Below are positions 27,369 through 36,116 of a DNA stretch of 56,224 nucleotides, piece after piece; position 1 is the stretch's first letter, and the number at the start of each line of letters is the position of its first letter. Position numbers and translations under genes: made by a program. The stretch comes from Pontibacterium sinense (GTDB lineage: Bacteria > Pseudomonadota > Gammaproteobacteria > Pseudomonadales > Balneatricaceae): assembly GCF_015209595.1 (NCBI RefSeq), contig NZ_JADEYS010000027.1, positions 1 through 56,224 on the forward strand, in the 5' to 3' direction. The notes below the pieces were generated by a model that saw only the letters and a program-made list of their open reading frames with translations, did no database searches and was not told where the DNA came from.

Positions 27369-28574
27369 TTACAGCAGGTTCGTTTTGTAATCCACGATGA
27401 AGCGGATGTCGTTGATACGTGGCACAACTGCGGCATCGCCGTCAGCTTTTGCCACGCGCAGACGCAGGTTCAGGCCTTTCGCCGCGCCGTCCTGCAGAGT
27501 GTATTTCACGTCGACGTTGGTTTCATGACGCTGACCGTCATCACCACCCGCATGGTCGATATCCCAGCTTTCTGTGTGACGTGCCATCAGGTGCAGACCC
27601 GGAATACCCGGTACGTCATAGTCGATACGTGCCTGCAAAGACTGTTCGTCTTTGGCGTTGAAATCCAACAGCTGAACCGCACCCCAGGTGAAGAACTGGG
27701 TGTTGTCTGCGCCACCCCATTTCTGGTCGTAAGCATCGCTGCCACCAACCGTCTGGTACGCGATGGTGTACGCCAGATTACCCTGTGACAGGCGTGCGGT
27801 CAGACCGGTCAGGTTGCTGTCGTAATCGCGGCCGTACAGGTCGCCATCGTCTTCACCACGCATGTGGGTCAGGTCCAGCATCAGGTCGTAGCCACCCACT
27901 TTCGTTGGGTAGGCGAAGTTGAAGTACGCCTGTTTCTGGTAGTCGTCTGCCACACCGTACTGGATGTGCGTGCTCAGGCCGTTGGCAAATTTGTAAGAAC
28001 CACCGATGGAGGCAACGTCGTAATCTTCGCCGTTTGCAGTGTAGGCTTTGAAGTCTTCATCGTTGTTCATGGAAGCTTTATCGGAGTAGATACCGTAGAT
28101 CTCACCACCTTTAAAGCTAGCCGTAGCATGGATCGCCTGCGTGCTTGGCGCAGAGATACGAGAGGTCAGATCGTTCAGCAACGGGGTCATCAGAATCATG
28201 CGACCGGCACGAATATTCAGGTTCTCGGTCGGTTTGATCTTAATGTAAGCCTGTTCCAGTGTGGTGTAACCGTCACCGCTGGTGGTCAACACATCAGAAG
28301 AGTTGACAGTTTTGTCCCCTTCCAACTTCGCCACGTGAACAACAGAGGCATCAACGCCGATCATGTCATTCCAGAATGGCGACAGGAATTCAGCACGGAA
28401 CGCCTGACCGGCTGCGATGGTATCCGGGATACCAGCATCGAAGTCACGGTTCATGTAGAAAGTACGCAGACCCAGATTCACCTGCATCTGGTCATCTGCT
28501 TCTGCAGCGATTGCCTGACCGGTCGAGATAGCACTCAGAGCCGCCATAGCCACGGCGAGTTTGTTGAACTTCAT
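27369..28574 (-). CDS. OprD-family outer-membrane porin, copy 2
   Basis: 401 residues when started at the ATG at 28574 (AGGAAATC upstream); the in-frame extension to 28604 is upstream leader. Signal peptide MKFNKLAVAMAALSA..AIA, then a beta-barrel that matches copy 1 (5738-6943) throughout apart from about 13 substitutions in the mature part. Examples are D to K in ASF[D/K]GGE and N-V to K-A near the C terminus. Unlike copy 1 it is a single-gene unit with its own promoter and terminator, next to a divergent LysR gene. Near identity suggests recent duplication or ongoing gene conversion; the substrate is probably the same. Confidence 0.88.
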   Translation of the reverse strand: MKFNKLAVAMAALSAISTGQAIAAEADDQMQVNLGLRTFYMNRDFDAGIPDTIAAGQAFRAEFLSPFWNDMIGVDASVVHVAKLEGDKTVNSSDVLTTSGDGYTTLEQAYIKIKPTENLNIRAGRMILMTPLLNDLTSRISAPSTQAIHATASFKGGEIYGIYSDKASMNNDEDFKAYTANGEDYDVASIGGSYKFANGLSTHIQYGVADDYQKQAYFNFAYPTKVGGYDLMLDLTHMRGEDDGDLYGRDYDSNLTGLTARLSQGNLAYTIAYQTVGGSDAYDQKWGGADNTQFFTWGAVQLLDFNAKDEQSLQARIDYDVPGIPGLHLMARHTESWDIDHAGGDDGQRHETNVDVKYTLQDGAAKGLNLRLRVAKADGDAAVVPRINDIRFIVDYKTNLL

Positions 28575-28850
28575 GTTGATTTCCTGATAGTTATTTTTAT
28601 ACATTTCGTCTTTCGTTTACGATCAATCAGAGAGCCGCTAAAAGAACGCAAGACATGAAACTGAATTCACAAATCGTCTGTATGATTGTGCCTTCATAGA
28701 CAACGAGATCGTCGCCGTCGTATGTCAGTTCCATGAGGCGGCTCAATTTAGATAAATGAAACAGCGATAGATAGAATATATTTTCGACCGACTCCATCGA
28801 AAAAACTGATAATGTATGAATACACAGCGATTTTAAACGGGAGAAATAGA

Positions 28851-29747
28851 GTGCGTTTGGATATCGAAGCGCTACGCGTGCTGGACGTTGTCATTGAAGA
28901 AGGCAGCTTTGCGAAAGCAGCGGCTCGCCTGCATAAAGCCCAGTCAGCGATCAGTTATCAAATCAAGAAACTCGAAGACCAGCTTGATGTCACCATTTTC
29001 GACCGCAGCAGTTATCGCGCAGAACTGACACCGAAGGGAAAAGCGCTTTGGGTTGAGGGGCGACGTTTACTGCAACAAGCCGAGCGTATTGAGAAGCTAG
29101 CTGATCATTATTCTGAAGGCTGGGAGCCTCACTTTGATCTGGTTGTCGATGCGTCTCTGCCTATGGAGCCTGTCATGAAAGCAATGAAGGTTCTGGTCGA
29201 CCGCGAAATTCCAACCAAGATTCAGGTCAAAGTGGAAGCGATGCGAGGCGTACAGAAACGTTTCGAACAAGATAAAGCGCATATGATGCTGGTGAAAGAC
29301 TATCACCCCAGCCCTCAATTGAAACCTGTGCCTCTGCCGGAAGTTACCTTTGTGCTGGTTGCCTCATGCCATCATGCCCTGGCGGCGGGGGAACGGATTG
29401 ACCTGAACCAGTTACTCGAACATGTGGAGCTGACCATTCACGATTCAAGCGAAGAATCGACTGATAGACTGGATGAGCATCAGTTTGGCGGCGACCGAGT
29501 ATTTTTTATGCACGGCTTTGTCAGCAAGAAATCCGGCTTAAAGATGGGGCTAGGGTTTGGCTGGATGCCGGAGTTTCTGATTCGGGAAGAACTGGTATCC
29601 GGTGAACTGGTCGAGCTGGACTACGAAGGAGGCTCTCGCTCCTCTTTCACTCCCCTACTGGTCTACCCAACAGACCAGCCGCTGGGCAAAGCAGGTGAAT
29701 TGATTCTGCAACAGATCCTGTCAGAGTTTGCGACCTTCAAACCCTGA
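28851..29747 (+). CDS. LysR-family regulator divergent from porin copy 2
   Basis: 298 residues from a GTG at 28851, chosen because ACGGGAGA lies just upstream; the in-frame ATG at 28812 has no such site. Helix-turn-helix at the start (RLDIEALRVLDVVIEEGSFAKAA), then an effector domain that looks short of the usual DIAI motif (HMMLVKDYHPSPQ instead). It is divergent from the porin gene across 276 bases and may control it. Its last 11 bases overlap the convergent GGDEF-EAL gene. Confidence 0.88.
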   Translation: MRLDIEALRVLDVVIEEGSFAKAAARLHKAQSAISYQIKKLEDQLDVTIFDRSSYRAELTPKGKALWVEGRRLLQQAERIEKLADHYSEGWEPHFDLVVDASLPMEPVMKAMKVLVDREIPTKIQVKVEAMRGVQKRFEQDKAHMMLVKDYHPSPQLKPVPLPEVTFVLVASCHHALAAGERIDLNQLLEHVELTIHDSSEESTDRLDEHQFGGDRVFFMHGFVSKKSGLKMGLGFGWMPEFLIREELVSGELVELDYEGGSRSSFTPLLVYPTDQPLGKAGELILQQILSEFATFKP

Positions 29748-31542
29748 CAGCAGATCCAGCGCATGAACTACTCAGCGCGTTCTCGGTAAAGTGTGCGACC
29801 ATTTCGTGTTCAGGTATGGGCTTGCTATAAAGGAAGCCCTGCCCAATATCGCAGCCCTCCTCTCGTAAGAATGCAGCCTGCGCTTCGGTTTCTACCCCTT
29901 CGCCAACCACTTTCAGATTCAGACTACGCGCTAACGCTATCACCGCCCGGGCGATCTCCATATCGCTCTGACTTTCAGGTATATCCTGCACGAACGAGCG
30001 ATCGATCTTCAGCTTGTTGATCGGTAATCGCTTCAGATAACTCAATGAAGAATAGCCCGTCCCAAAGTCATCAATGGCGATCTCAATCCCTTCGTCCATA
30101 AACCGCTGCAATACGGTGGCCGCTGATTTGGGGTCATGCATCAGGGTGCCTTCGGTGATCTCCAGTTCAATATTCTCCGCCGGAACATTAAACTCCTTCA
30201 GTACATTTAAAACCTGTTCACTGAGATGCTCATGTCTGAGCTGCTTACTGGACAGGTTAATGTTGACCGCCATACGGTTGAGGTCGAGGCCCGCATCCAT
30301 CCATCGACGTAATGTCCTGCAGGCCCGGCGCAACACCCAGTCACCGATAGGCACAATCAGACCTGTCTCTTCAGCCAGAGGAATGAATTCTTCAGGGCAT
30401 AGCAGCCCCAATTGAGGATGCTGCCAGCGGATCAGTGCCTCGACCCCCACCAGCTCCCCCGTACTCAGGTCATATTGCGGCTGGTAATACAGCACAAACT
30501 GGTCATCATCCAATGCAGAGCGTAACTGAGAGGCAAACATCATCCGCTTCAGCACCTCGTCGGTCATATCCGAAGTATAAAACTCGACCGTATTGCGTCC
30601 TTCACTCTTCGCCCGGTACATGGCCGCATCAGCGTGTCGCAACAGAGTTTCCGGATCATCACCATCCTGCGTATATAAACTCACACCGATTGAACACGAC
30701 ATATACAGCTGGTGATTTTCCACATCAAACGACTGCTCCATCGCGTGAAGGATCTTGGTCGCGACTTCTACAATGGCTGCTACATCGGCGACACCGTTGA
30801 TTACGGCGACAAATTCGTCTCCGCCAATTCTGGACACGGTATCGTCCTGGCGCACCGTTTCTTTAAGGCGTACGGCTGCCATCATAAGCACCTCATCACC
30901 GGCCGCATGACCCAATGAATCGTTGATCTGTTTAAAGCGATCCAGATCGATAAACAGCACCGCTAAGGTTTTATCAGCGCGATCCGCTTTGTAGATTTCC
31001 TGCTGTATACGGTCCAGCAGTAATGCTCTGTTTGGCAATCCAGTCAACGTATCGTGATGAGCGAGGTGCCTGAAATGTTCCTGGGTATCACGCAACGCCT
31101 GCTCAGCCTGCTCTCGCTCACTAACTTCCACACTCAATTGCTGAATCTGCTGCTTCTGCGCATATTGCTCTTTGACCAACAGCGGCATCCAGCGACGCAG
31201 CAACAGAATGAGCACCATGACCGCAACGATAAGGTTGACGAGCTTGGGTATAAAAACCATATCAGGTTGAGAGAGCAACCCCACGATATCCGCGGGAAGC
31301 CAACCCGCCTGCGCACTGCGAAAAATACCGAAATATAAACTCTCGAACAGCGTGCGCAGCGCATCCAGTGCCAACACACTTAGCAGTACTTTCATCGCCG
31401 TGCTGGTCTGATCCTGATGACGAATACGCAGATAAAGAACAAGGATAAACAACCAAAGCGCAACGAGAATCCAGTATGACAACGGCGTTGCAATTTTGAA
31501 CAAGCTCACGAAGGGCTCCCAGAAGAATGGACGCGCTCCCAA
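29737..31542 (-). CDS. GGDEF-EAL cyclic-di-GMP protein with membrane domain
   Basis: A 601-residue protein. The N terminus has three to four membrane helices (about 22-120) and a coiled linker, followed by GGDEF (240-244, intact) with an upstream inhibitory site RQDD, and EAL (VEALIRW, 368-370). The EAL domain also has NINLSSKQL, ELEITEGTL and IDDFGTGYSSLSYLKRLP, so both active sites look complete. It may make or degrade c-di-GMP; the direction cannot be told. It ends inside the convergent LysR gene (11-base overlap) and stands alone, so no partner is indicated. Confidence 0.93.
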   Translation of the reverse strand: MGARPFFWEPFVSLFKIATPLSYWILVALWLFILVLYLRIRHQDQTSTAMKVLLSVLALDALRTLFESLYFGIFRSAQAGWLPADIVGLLSQPDMVFIPKLVNLIVAVMVLILLLRRWMPLLVKEQYAQKQQIQQLSVEVSEREQAEQALRDTQEHFRHLAHHDTLTGLPNRALLLDRIQQEIYKADRADKTLAVLFIDLDRFKQINDSLGHAAGDEVLMMAAVRLKETVRQDDTVSRIGGDEFVAVINGVADVAAIVEVATKILHAMEQSFDVENHQLYMSCSIGVSLYTQDGDDPETLLRHADAAMYRAKSEGRNTVEFYTSDMTDEVLKRMMFASQLRSALDDDQFVLYYQPQYDLSTGELVGVEALIRWQHPQLGLLCPEEFIPLAEETGLIVPIGDWVLRRACRTLRRWMDAGLDLNRMAVNINLSSKQLRHEHLSEQVLNVLKEFNVPAENIELEITEGTLMHDPKSAATVLQRFMDEGIEIAIDDFGTGYSSLSYLKRLPINKLKIDRSFVQDIPESQSDMEIARAVIALARSLNLKVVGEGVETEAQAAFLREEGCDIGQGFLYSKPIPEHEMVAHFTENALSSSCAGSAVRV

Positions 31543-31960
31543 TCCCTGGGAATAAGATGCCGCCGGGCGCGTCTAAAAAAGTAGGCATGACCTTAATGTT
31601 TATACGGCAATGAAACAATTGATCTGTAAGCCCATTTTCAGTTATTCAGCAAAGAATTGACTAAGGCGGGGGTTTTACAGGCGTTCACTGAATGTTTTCT
31701 TTTACGCAGAAACTTCTCGACACAAAAAATCAAACACGGAAAGACGTATAAGCACGCAAAACGGAGGTGAAATGACACCAAAACGCCCCAAACAACATCT
31801 AATATTTAGATCTAGTTTATGCAAATATTATTCTTTTTATTGTTCAAGATTCTAATGACAATGACAAATATCAAGAACGCAGGGACAAACCACGCAGTTT
31901 GAAACAACTGACCCGGTCCCGGCATACAACAATAAATCTGATTAACAACGGGATACGACA
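31543..31960. other. 418-bp region upstream of hpd
   Basis: It holds a 27-codon candidate leader ORF (31772-31855) and, just before hpd, a two-part hairpin: outer GGGAC/GTCCC at 31882-31886 and 31916-31920, inner CAGTT/AACTG at 31895-31899 and 31906-31910. There is no U-tract, so the hairpin is not a simple terminator. Promoter boxes were not assigned. The first 150 bases are the promoter side of the GGDEF-EAL gene. Confidence 0.5.
31772..31855 (+). CDS. candidate aromatic-rich leader peptide upstream of hpd
   Basis: A 27-residue ORF beginning with ATG directly after GGAGGTGAA, a strong ribosome site. The C-terminal half, FRSSLCKYYSFYCSRF, has six aromatic residues in 16. It lies about 105 bases before hpd, a gene for breakdown of tyrosine- and phenylalanine-derived acids. 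The layout recalls leader peptides such as pheL or tnaC that sense aminoacyl-tRNA or amino acid. This is a hypothesis: the ORF is tiny and the DNA is AT-rich, which by itself favours F and Y codons. Confidence 0.35.
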   Translation: MTPKRPKQHLIFRSSLCKYYSFYCSRF

Positions 31961-33001
31961 ATGAACAACTCACATAACCCTCTGGGCCTTCGCGGTATCG
32001 AATTCACAGAGTTTTCCAGCCCTGATACCGGGTTTATGAATGATGTGTTCAATGCGTTCGGCTTTTCCAAGCTGAAATCATTCAAAGGCAAGGACATCAC
32101 GTACTACAACCAGAATGACATCCACTTTCTGCTAAACAACGAGAAAGAGGGATTCTCTGCCAAGTTCGCGAAGTCTCATGGTCCAGCCATCTCCTCTATG
32201 GGCTGGCGCGTAGACGATGCCGATCAGGCACTGGCGATAGCTATCGATCGTGGCGCAAAAGCAGCTGACGATTCTGCTAAAGACCTGCCCTACCCGGCGA
32301 TCTATGGTATTGGCGATAGCCTGATCTACTTTATCGACAAGTTCGGTGCTAACGGCAGTATCTATGAAGCCGACTTTGAAGATCTGGCGGAGCAGGTACT
32401 GGTAGAAGATAAAGGTTTCATCAATATCGATCACCTGACCAACAACGTCTACAAAGGCACCATGCAGACATGGGCTGACTTCTATATCAACGTATTTGGT
32501 TTCACCGAAGTGCGTTACTTCGATATCAAAGGCCAGAAGACCGCCCTGCTGTCTTACGCACTGCAGTCTCCATGCGGCAGCTTCTGCATCCCAATCAACG
32601 AAGGCAAAGACGATAATAATAACCAGATCGATGAATATCTGGATATGTATAACGGTCCGGGCGTACAGCACATCGCCTTCCGTTCTGACGATCTGCTGAC
32701 CTCACTAGATAAACTGGATCGCTCAGTGATCGATACACTGGATATCAACGACGAATACTACGAAGAAGTATTTAACCGTGTGCCTCATGTGACTGAAGAT
32801 CCAGCTCGCGTCAAAGAACATCAGGTACTGGTCGACGGTGATGACTCCGGTTACCTGCTGCAGATCTTCACTAAGAATCTGTTTGGCCCGATCTTTATCG
32901 AGCTGATCCAGCGCAAAAACAACAACGGTTTCGGCGAAGGTAACTTCCAGGCGTTGTTCGACTCCATCGAACGTGATCAGGAACGCCGCGGCGTGATCTA
33001 A
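31961..33001 (+). CDS. hpd: 4-hydroxyphenylpyruvate dioxygenase (legiolysin type)
   Basis: A 346-residue Fe(II) enzyme converting 4-hydroxyphenylpyruvate to homogentisate in tyrosine and phenylalanine breakdown. The two vicinal-oxygen-chelate halves are clear. The three iron ligands are His158 (NIDHLTNN), His237 (GVQHIAF) and Glu314 (FIELIQR). The C-terminal NNGFGEGNFQALFDSIERDQ is the usual family ending. The length matches Legionella legiolysin-type HPPDs. It heads a rightward set with an amino-acid dehydrogenase and a Na+ symporter. No homogentisate dioxygenase lies in the window; if it is absent from the genome, pyomelanin formation would be expected. Confidence 0.95.
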   Translation: MNNSHNPLGLRGIEFTEFSSPDTGFMNDVFNAFGFSKLKSFKGKDITYYNQNDIHFLLNNEKEGFSAKFAKSHGPAISSMGWRVDDADQALAIAIDRGAKAADDSAKDLPYPAIYGIGDSLIYFIDKFGANGSIYEADFEDLAEQVLVEDKGFINIDHLTNNVYKGTMQTWADFYINVFGFTEVRYFDIKGQKTALLSYALQSPCGSFCIPINEGKDDNNNQIDEYLDMYNGPGVQHIAFRSDDLLTSLDKLDRSVIDTLDINDEYYEEVFNRVPHVTEDPARVKEHQVLVDGDDSGYLLQIFTKNLFGPIFIELIQRKNNNGFGEGNFQALFDSIERDQERRGVI

Positions 33002-33017
33002 GTGACATCAGTCATCC

Positions 33018-33055
33018 GGGAGCGGGCCATACACTTGGCGTGCGGGTTCGCTCCC
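33018..33055 (+). terminator. hairpin after hpd
   Basis: GGGAGCG (33018-33024) and CGCTCCC (33049-33055) pair perfectly, with GCC/GGC as an inner stem. Only a weak pyrimidine run follows. It may be a partial terminator or a processing stem between hpd and the dehydrogenase gene. Confidence 0.4.
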
Positions 33056-33094
33056 ACCCTACTTTCTTAAGCAATACGTTAAGCGAAAAGCATT

Positions 33095-33155
33095 TCCCGA
33101 CAGGTGCGGTTCCGGTGTTACACCGGTTCTCAGGCTTCGCCGTGCCTGCTCGGGA
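33095..33155 (+). ncRNA. three-way-junction RNA element before the dehydrogenase gene
   Basis: Three stems nest in 61 bases. P1 is TCCCGA/TCGGGA (33095-33100 and 33150-33155). P2 is CCGGTG/CACCGG (33112-33117 and 33121-33126). P3 is CAGGC/GCCTG (33131-33135 and 33144-33148). The layout is a closed three-way junction 60 bases before the dehydrogenase start. No U-tract follows. It does not match any riboswitch consensus I know. It could be a cis-regulatory RNA or an mRNA-stability element; function is inferred only from position and fold. Confidence 0.4.
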
Positions 33156-33217
33156 TCCTAACCACGTATTAAGAAGTGTCATCCAACACCGTAAGACCCA
33201 ACAAGCAGAATAATAAA

Positions 33218-34453
33218 ATGAAAATGAAAGAACTCCTCCAGAACTACGAAAACACCGCTCCTGAAATTGTCTTCGAATGGAACGACTCCGAAACTGAAGC
33301 GCAAGGCTGGGTCGTGATCAACTCCCTGCGCGGTGGCGCTGCTGGTGGTGGTACCCGTATGCGTAAAGGTCTGGATCGCCATGAAGTTGAATCTCTGGCA
33401 AAGACCATGGAAGTGAAATTCACGGTATCCGGCCCGGCAATCGGTGGCGCCAAATCCGGCATCAACTTTGACCCGGCAGACCCGCGCAAACACGGCGTAT
33501 TGAAACGCTGGTACAGCGCAGTTGCTCCGCTGCTGAAAAACTACTACGGCACCGGCGGTGATATGAATGTGGACGAAGTTCACGAAGTTATCCCAATCAC
33601 CGAAAGCCTTGGCTTGTGGCACCCGCAGGAAGGCGTGGTGAACGGTCATTTCAAACCGACCACCAGCGAGCAGATTCAGAAAGTCGGACAGTTGCGCCTG
33701 GGTGTTTCCAAGATCGTTGAAGATCCACACTACACACCGGATTCCGGTCGCAAGTACAAAGTGGCTGATCTGATCACCGGTTGGGGCGTGGCGGAGTCTG
33801 TCGTGAAATACTACGACATCTACGGCGGTGACGTAGCGAACAAGCGTGTCATCATTCAAGGCTGGGGCAACGTCGGCTCTGCTGCTGCGTACTATCTGGC
33901 ACAAGCCGGTGCAAAAGTCGTCGGCATCATCGACCGTAACGGTGGCCTGATCGATGTGGAAGGACTGGGTCGTGAAGCGGTCACCGATCTGTTTATGAAC
34001 AAAGAGCATAACACGCTAACCGGCGACAATCTGCTCTCTTTCGAAGATGTGAACAACCGCATCTGGGATCTGGAAGCCGATATCTTCCTGCCCTGTGCAG
34101 CGTCCCGCCTGATCACTCAGGACCAGATCAGCCGCCTGATCGATGGTGGTCTGGAAGTGGTATCCAGCGGTGCCAACGTACCGTTTAACGACCCTGAAAT
34201 TTTCTACGGCCCGATCTACGAATACGCCGACAAGAAATGCGCCGTACTGCCAGATTTCATCGCGAACTGCGGTATGGCTCGCGCATTTGCATTCCTGATG
34301 GAAAGCGAAATCGAGATCTCCGACCGCGCTATCTTTAACGACGTGTCCGACACTATTCAGCGCGCGCTGATCCAGTGCCACAACCGTTCCCGCGCAGCCA
34401 CACTCGTGGCGCAGACGGCTTTCGAGATTTCTCTGGAGCAACTGACAGACTGA
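33218..34453 (+). CDS. Glu/Leu/Phe/Val dehydrogenase family protein
   Basis: About 411 residues from the ATG at 33218; a GTG at 33176 is in frame but reaches into untranslated leader. Family motifs: GGAAGGGTRM (substrate glycine loop), SGPAIGGAKSGINF (catalytic lysine), YGTGGDMNVDE, VIIQGWGNVGSAAAYYLAQAG (nucleotide site) and EVVSSGANVPF. It oxidatively deaminates an amino acid using NAD(P). It differs from the shorter dehydrogenase at 9774-10823, being more like the long Glu/Phe branch. The location after hpd and before a Na+ symporter supports catabolism of aromatic or related amino acids. Confidence 0.9.
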   Translation: MKMKELLQNYENTAPEIVFEWNDSETEAQGWVVINSLRGGAAGGGTRMRKGLDRHEVESLAKTMEVKFTVSGPAIGGAKSGINFDPADPRKHGVLKRWYSAVAPLLKNYYGTGGDMNVDEVHEVIPITESLGLWHPQEGVVNGHFKPTTSEQIQKVGQLRLGVSKIVEDPHYTPDSGRKYKVADLITGWGVAESVVKYYDIYGGDVANKRVIIQGWGNVGSAAAYYLAQAGAKVVGIIDRNGGLIDVEGLGREAVTDLFMNKEHNTLTGDNLLSFEDVNNRIWDLEADIFLPCAASRLITQDQISRLIDGGLEVVSSGANVPFNDPEIFYGPIYEYADKKCAVLPDFIANCGMARAFAFLMESEIEISDRAIFNDVSDTIQRALIQCHNRSRAATLVAQTAFEISLEQLTD

Positions 34454-34469
34454 TCGGATAACCCTCCTT

Positions 34470-34498
34470 GCGCCGGACCTTAACTCCGGCGCTTTTTT
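34470..34498 (+). terminator. intrinsic terminator after the dehydrogenase gene
   Basis: GCGCCGGA (34470-34477) and TCCGGCGC (34485-34492) pair perfectly, followed by six T residues (34493-34498). It is a textbook rho-independent terminator, so the symporter gene downstream likely has its own promoter. Confidence 0.93.
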
Positions 34499-34607
34499 AT
34501 CCGCGTCAAAGCAATTTCATCCAATACAACACAGATCCAAATCCGGACATTAGCCGCCGGAAAAAATTATAAAAAGACACAACATTATAAGAATAAGGAA
34601 CGCTTCT

Positions 34608-36014
34608 ATGTCTGACGCTATGAGTGCTAACGCATCCAATGCGGGCAATGCTGCTGTATCTACAGGGGGCCGCCTACAGTGGTCCAGCCGCCTGACGTTT
34701 ATCCTGGCTGCCGCGGGTTCCGCCGTAGGCTTGGGTAATATCTGGAAATTCCCATACATTACTGGCGAAAACGGTGGCGGCGCGTTTGTGCTGGTTTACC
34801 TCGCCTGTATTCTCGTCATTGGTATCCCAGTGATGATGGCCGAGATCATGATCGGTCGCCGCTCACAGCAAAACCCAACCGGCGCGATGGCGACCATGGC
34901 TAAAGAAGCCGGTGCCAATCCACTCTGGAAAGGTGTGGGCTGGATGGCCATTATCTGTGGCTTCCTGATCCTCAGCTTCTATACCGTAATCTCCGGCTGG
35001 ACATTGTCCTACACCGTAAGCTCGGTAACCGGTGCATTCGACACCATCACACCGGATGCCGCCGGTGCTATGTTCGGTGGGATGCTGGCAGATCCGGCGC
35101 AGCTGCTGATGTGGAGCACCGTTGTCGTGGTGACCACCATGTATATCGTTTCCCGTGGTCTACACGCCGGTCTGGAAAAAGCGATCAACTACATGATGCC
35201 ACTGCTGATTGCACTGGTATTGGTGATGGTTGGTTATGCCACCAGCACCGGTCACTTTGCTGAAGCGATCAACTTCCTGTTCACCCCTGACTTCAGCAAG
35301 CTGAGTACCGAAGCTGTGCTGGTGGCACTGGGTCACGCGTTCTTCACACTGAGTTTGGCATCCGGCGCGATCATGACGTACGGCTCGTACGTTTCAAAGA
35401 GCACGTCTATTGCGAAAACCTCTATCATGATCGGCATATTCGATACTGCAGTTGCACTGCTGGCCGGTCTGGCGATCTTCCCGATCGTATTTGCCTACGG
35501 TCTGGAACCAGGTGCCGGTCCGGGTCTGATCTTTGTCACGCTGCCAATCGCTTTCGGTCAGATGCCATACGGTACGTTGTTCGGCTCGCTGTTCTTCGTC
35601 ATGCTGTCTATGGCGGCGCTGACCTCTGCAATCTCAATGATCGAACCGACCGTTTCCTGGCTGACTGAGAAACGCAAAATGTCTCGTGGCAAGGCGAGTG
35701 CTCTGGTAGGTCTGGTGTTGTGGACGCTGGGTTTGGGTACGGTATTCTCCTTCAACATCTGGCAGGACAACACGCTGTTCGGTAAGACGTTCTTTGATGC
35801 GATCGACTTCCTGACCGCTAACCTGATGATGCCTTTGGGTGGTTTGCTGGTTGCACTGTTCGCCGCATGGGTAATGAAATCGAACGTAGTAAAAGAGGAG
35901 CTGGGACTAGGCGGCGGTTTGCTGTTCACCGCTTGGCAGTTCGTGATGCGCTTTATCACCCCGATCGCTATTGTGGTGGTCTTCCTTAACGCACTGGGCT
36001 TTATCAACATCTGA
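34608..36014 (+). CDS. SNF-family sodium-dependent amino acid symporter
   Basis: A 468-residue carrier of the neurotransmitter:sodium symporter (SLC6/LeuT) family with about 11-12 helices. The Na+/substrate signature AAAGSAVGLGNIWKFPYITGENGGGAFVL is at about residues 33-61 and the conserved VISGWTLSY follows in helix 3. Relatives import tryptophan, tyrosine or leucine with Na+. It has AAGGA before the ATG and a hairpin terminator after it. With hpd and the dehydrogenase it gives a second amino-acid uptake and breakdown set. Substrate not resolved. Confidence 0.92.
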   Translation: MSDAMSANASNAGNAAVSTGGRLQWSSRLTFILAAAGSAVGLGNIWKFPYITGENGGGAFVLVYLACILVIGIPVMMAEIMIGRRSQQNPTGAMATMAKEAGANPLWKGVGWMAIICGFLILSFYTVISGWTLSYTVSSVTGAFDTITPDAAGAMFGGMLADPAQLLMWSTVVVVTTMYIVSRGLHAGLEKAINYMMPLLIALVLVMVGYATSTGHFAEAINFLFTPDFSKLSTEAVLVALGHAFFTLSLASGAIMTYGSYVSKSTSIAKTSIMIGIFDTAVALLAGLAIFPIVFAYGLEPGAGPGLIFVTLPIAFGQMPYGTLFGSLFFVMLSMAALTSAISMIEPTVSWLTEKRKMSRGKASALVGLVLWTLGLGTVFSFNIWQDNTLFGKTFFDAIDFLTANLMMPLGGLLVALFAAWVMKSNVVKEELGLGGGLLFTAWQFVMRFITPIAIVVVFLNALGFINI

Positions 36015-36049
36015 TGAGCCACTGATGTTTATGCCTTAAATTGTTCTAC

Positions 36050-36092
36050 CCCACTCTCACCGACGTTCCCCTACAGGTGAGGGTGGGTTCTA
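36050..36092 (+). terminator. hairpin after the symporter gene
   Basis: CCCACTCTCACC (36050-36061) and GGTGAGGGTGGG (36076-36087) pair with one wobble. A short TTCTAT follows. It lies between the symporter and a convergent M48 protease gene. Confidence 0.6.
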
Positions 36093-36116
36093 TCGTTCAA
36101 AACCAGCCCTTCCTGA

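Noticed and set aside
33095-33155. Glycine, fluoride, SAM or c-di-GMP riboswitch before the dehydrogenase gene
   Set aside because: The conserved core sequences of these classes are not present; only the generic three-way junction is.
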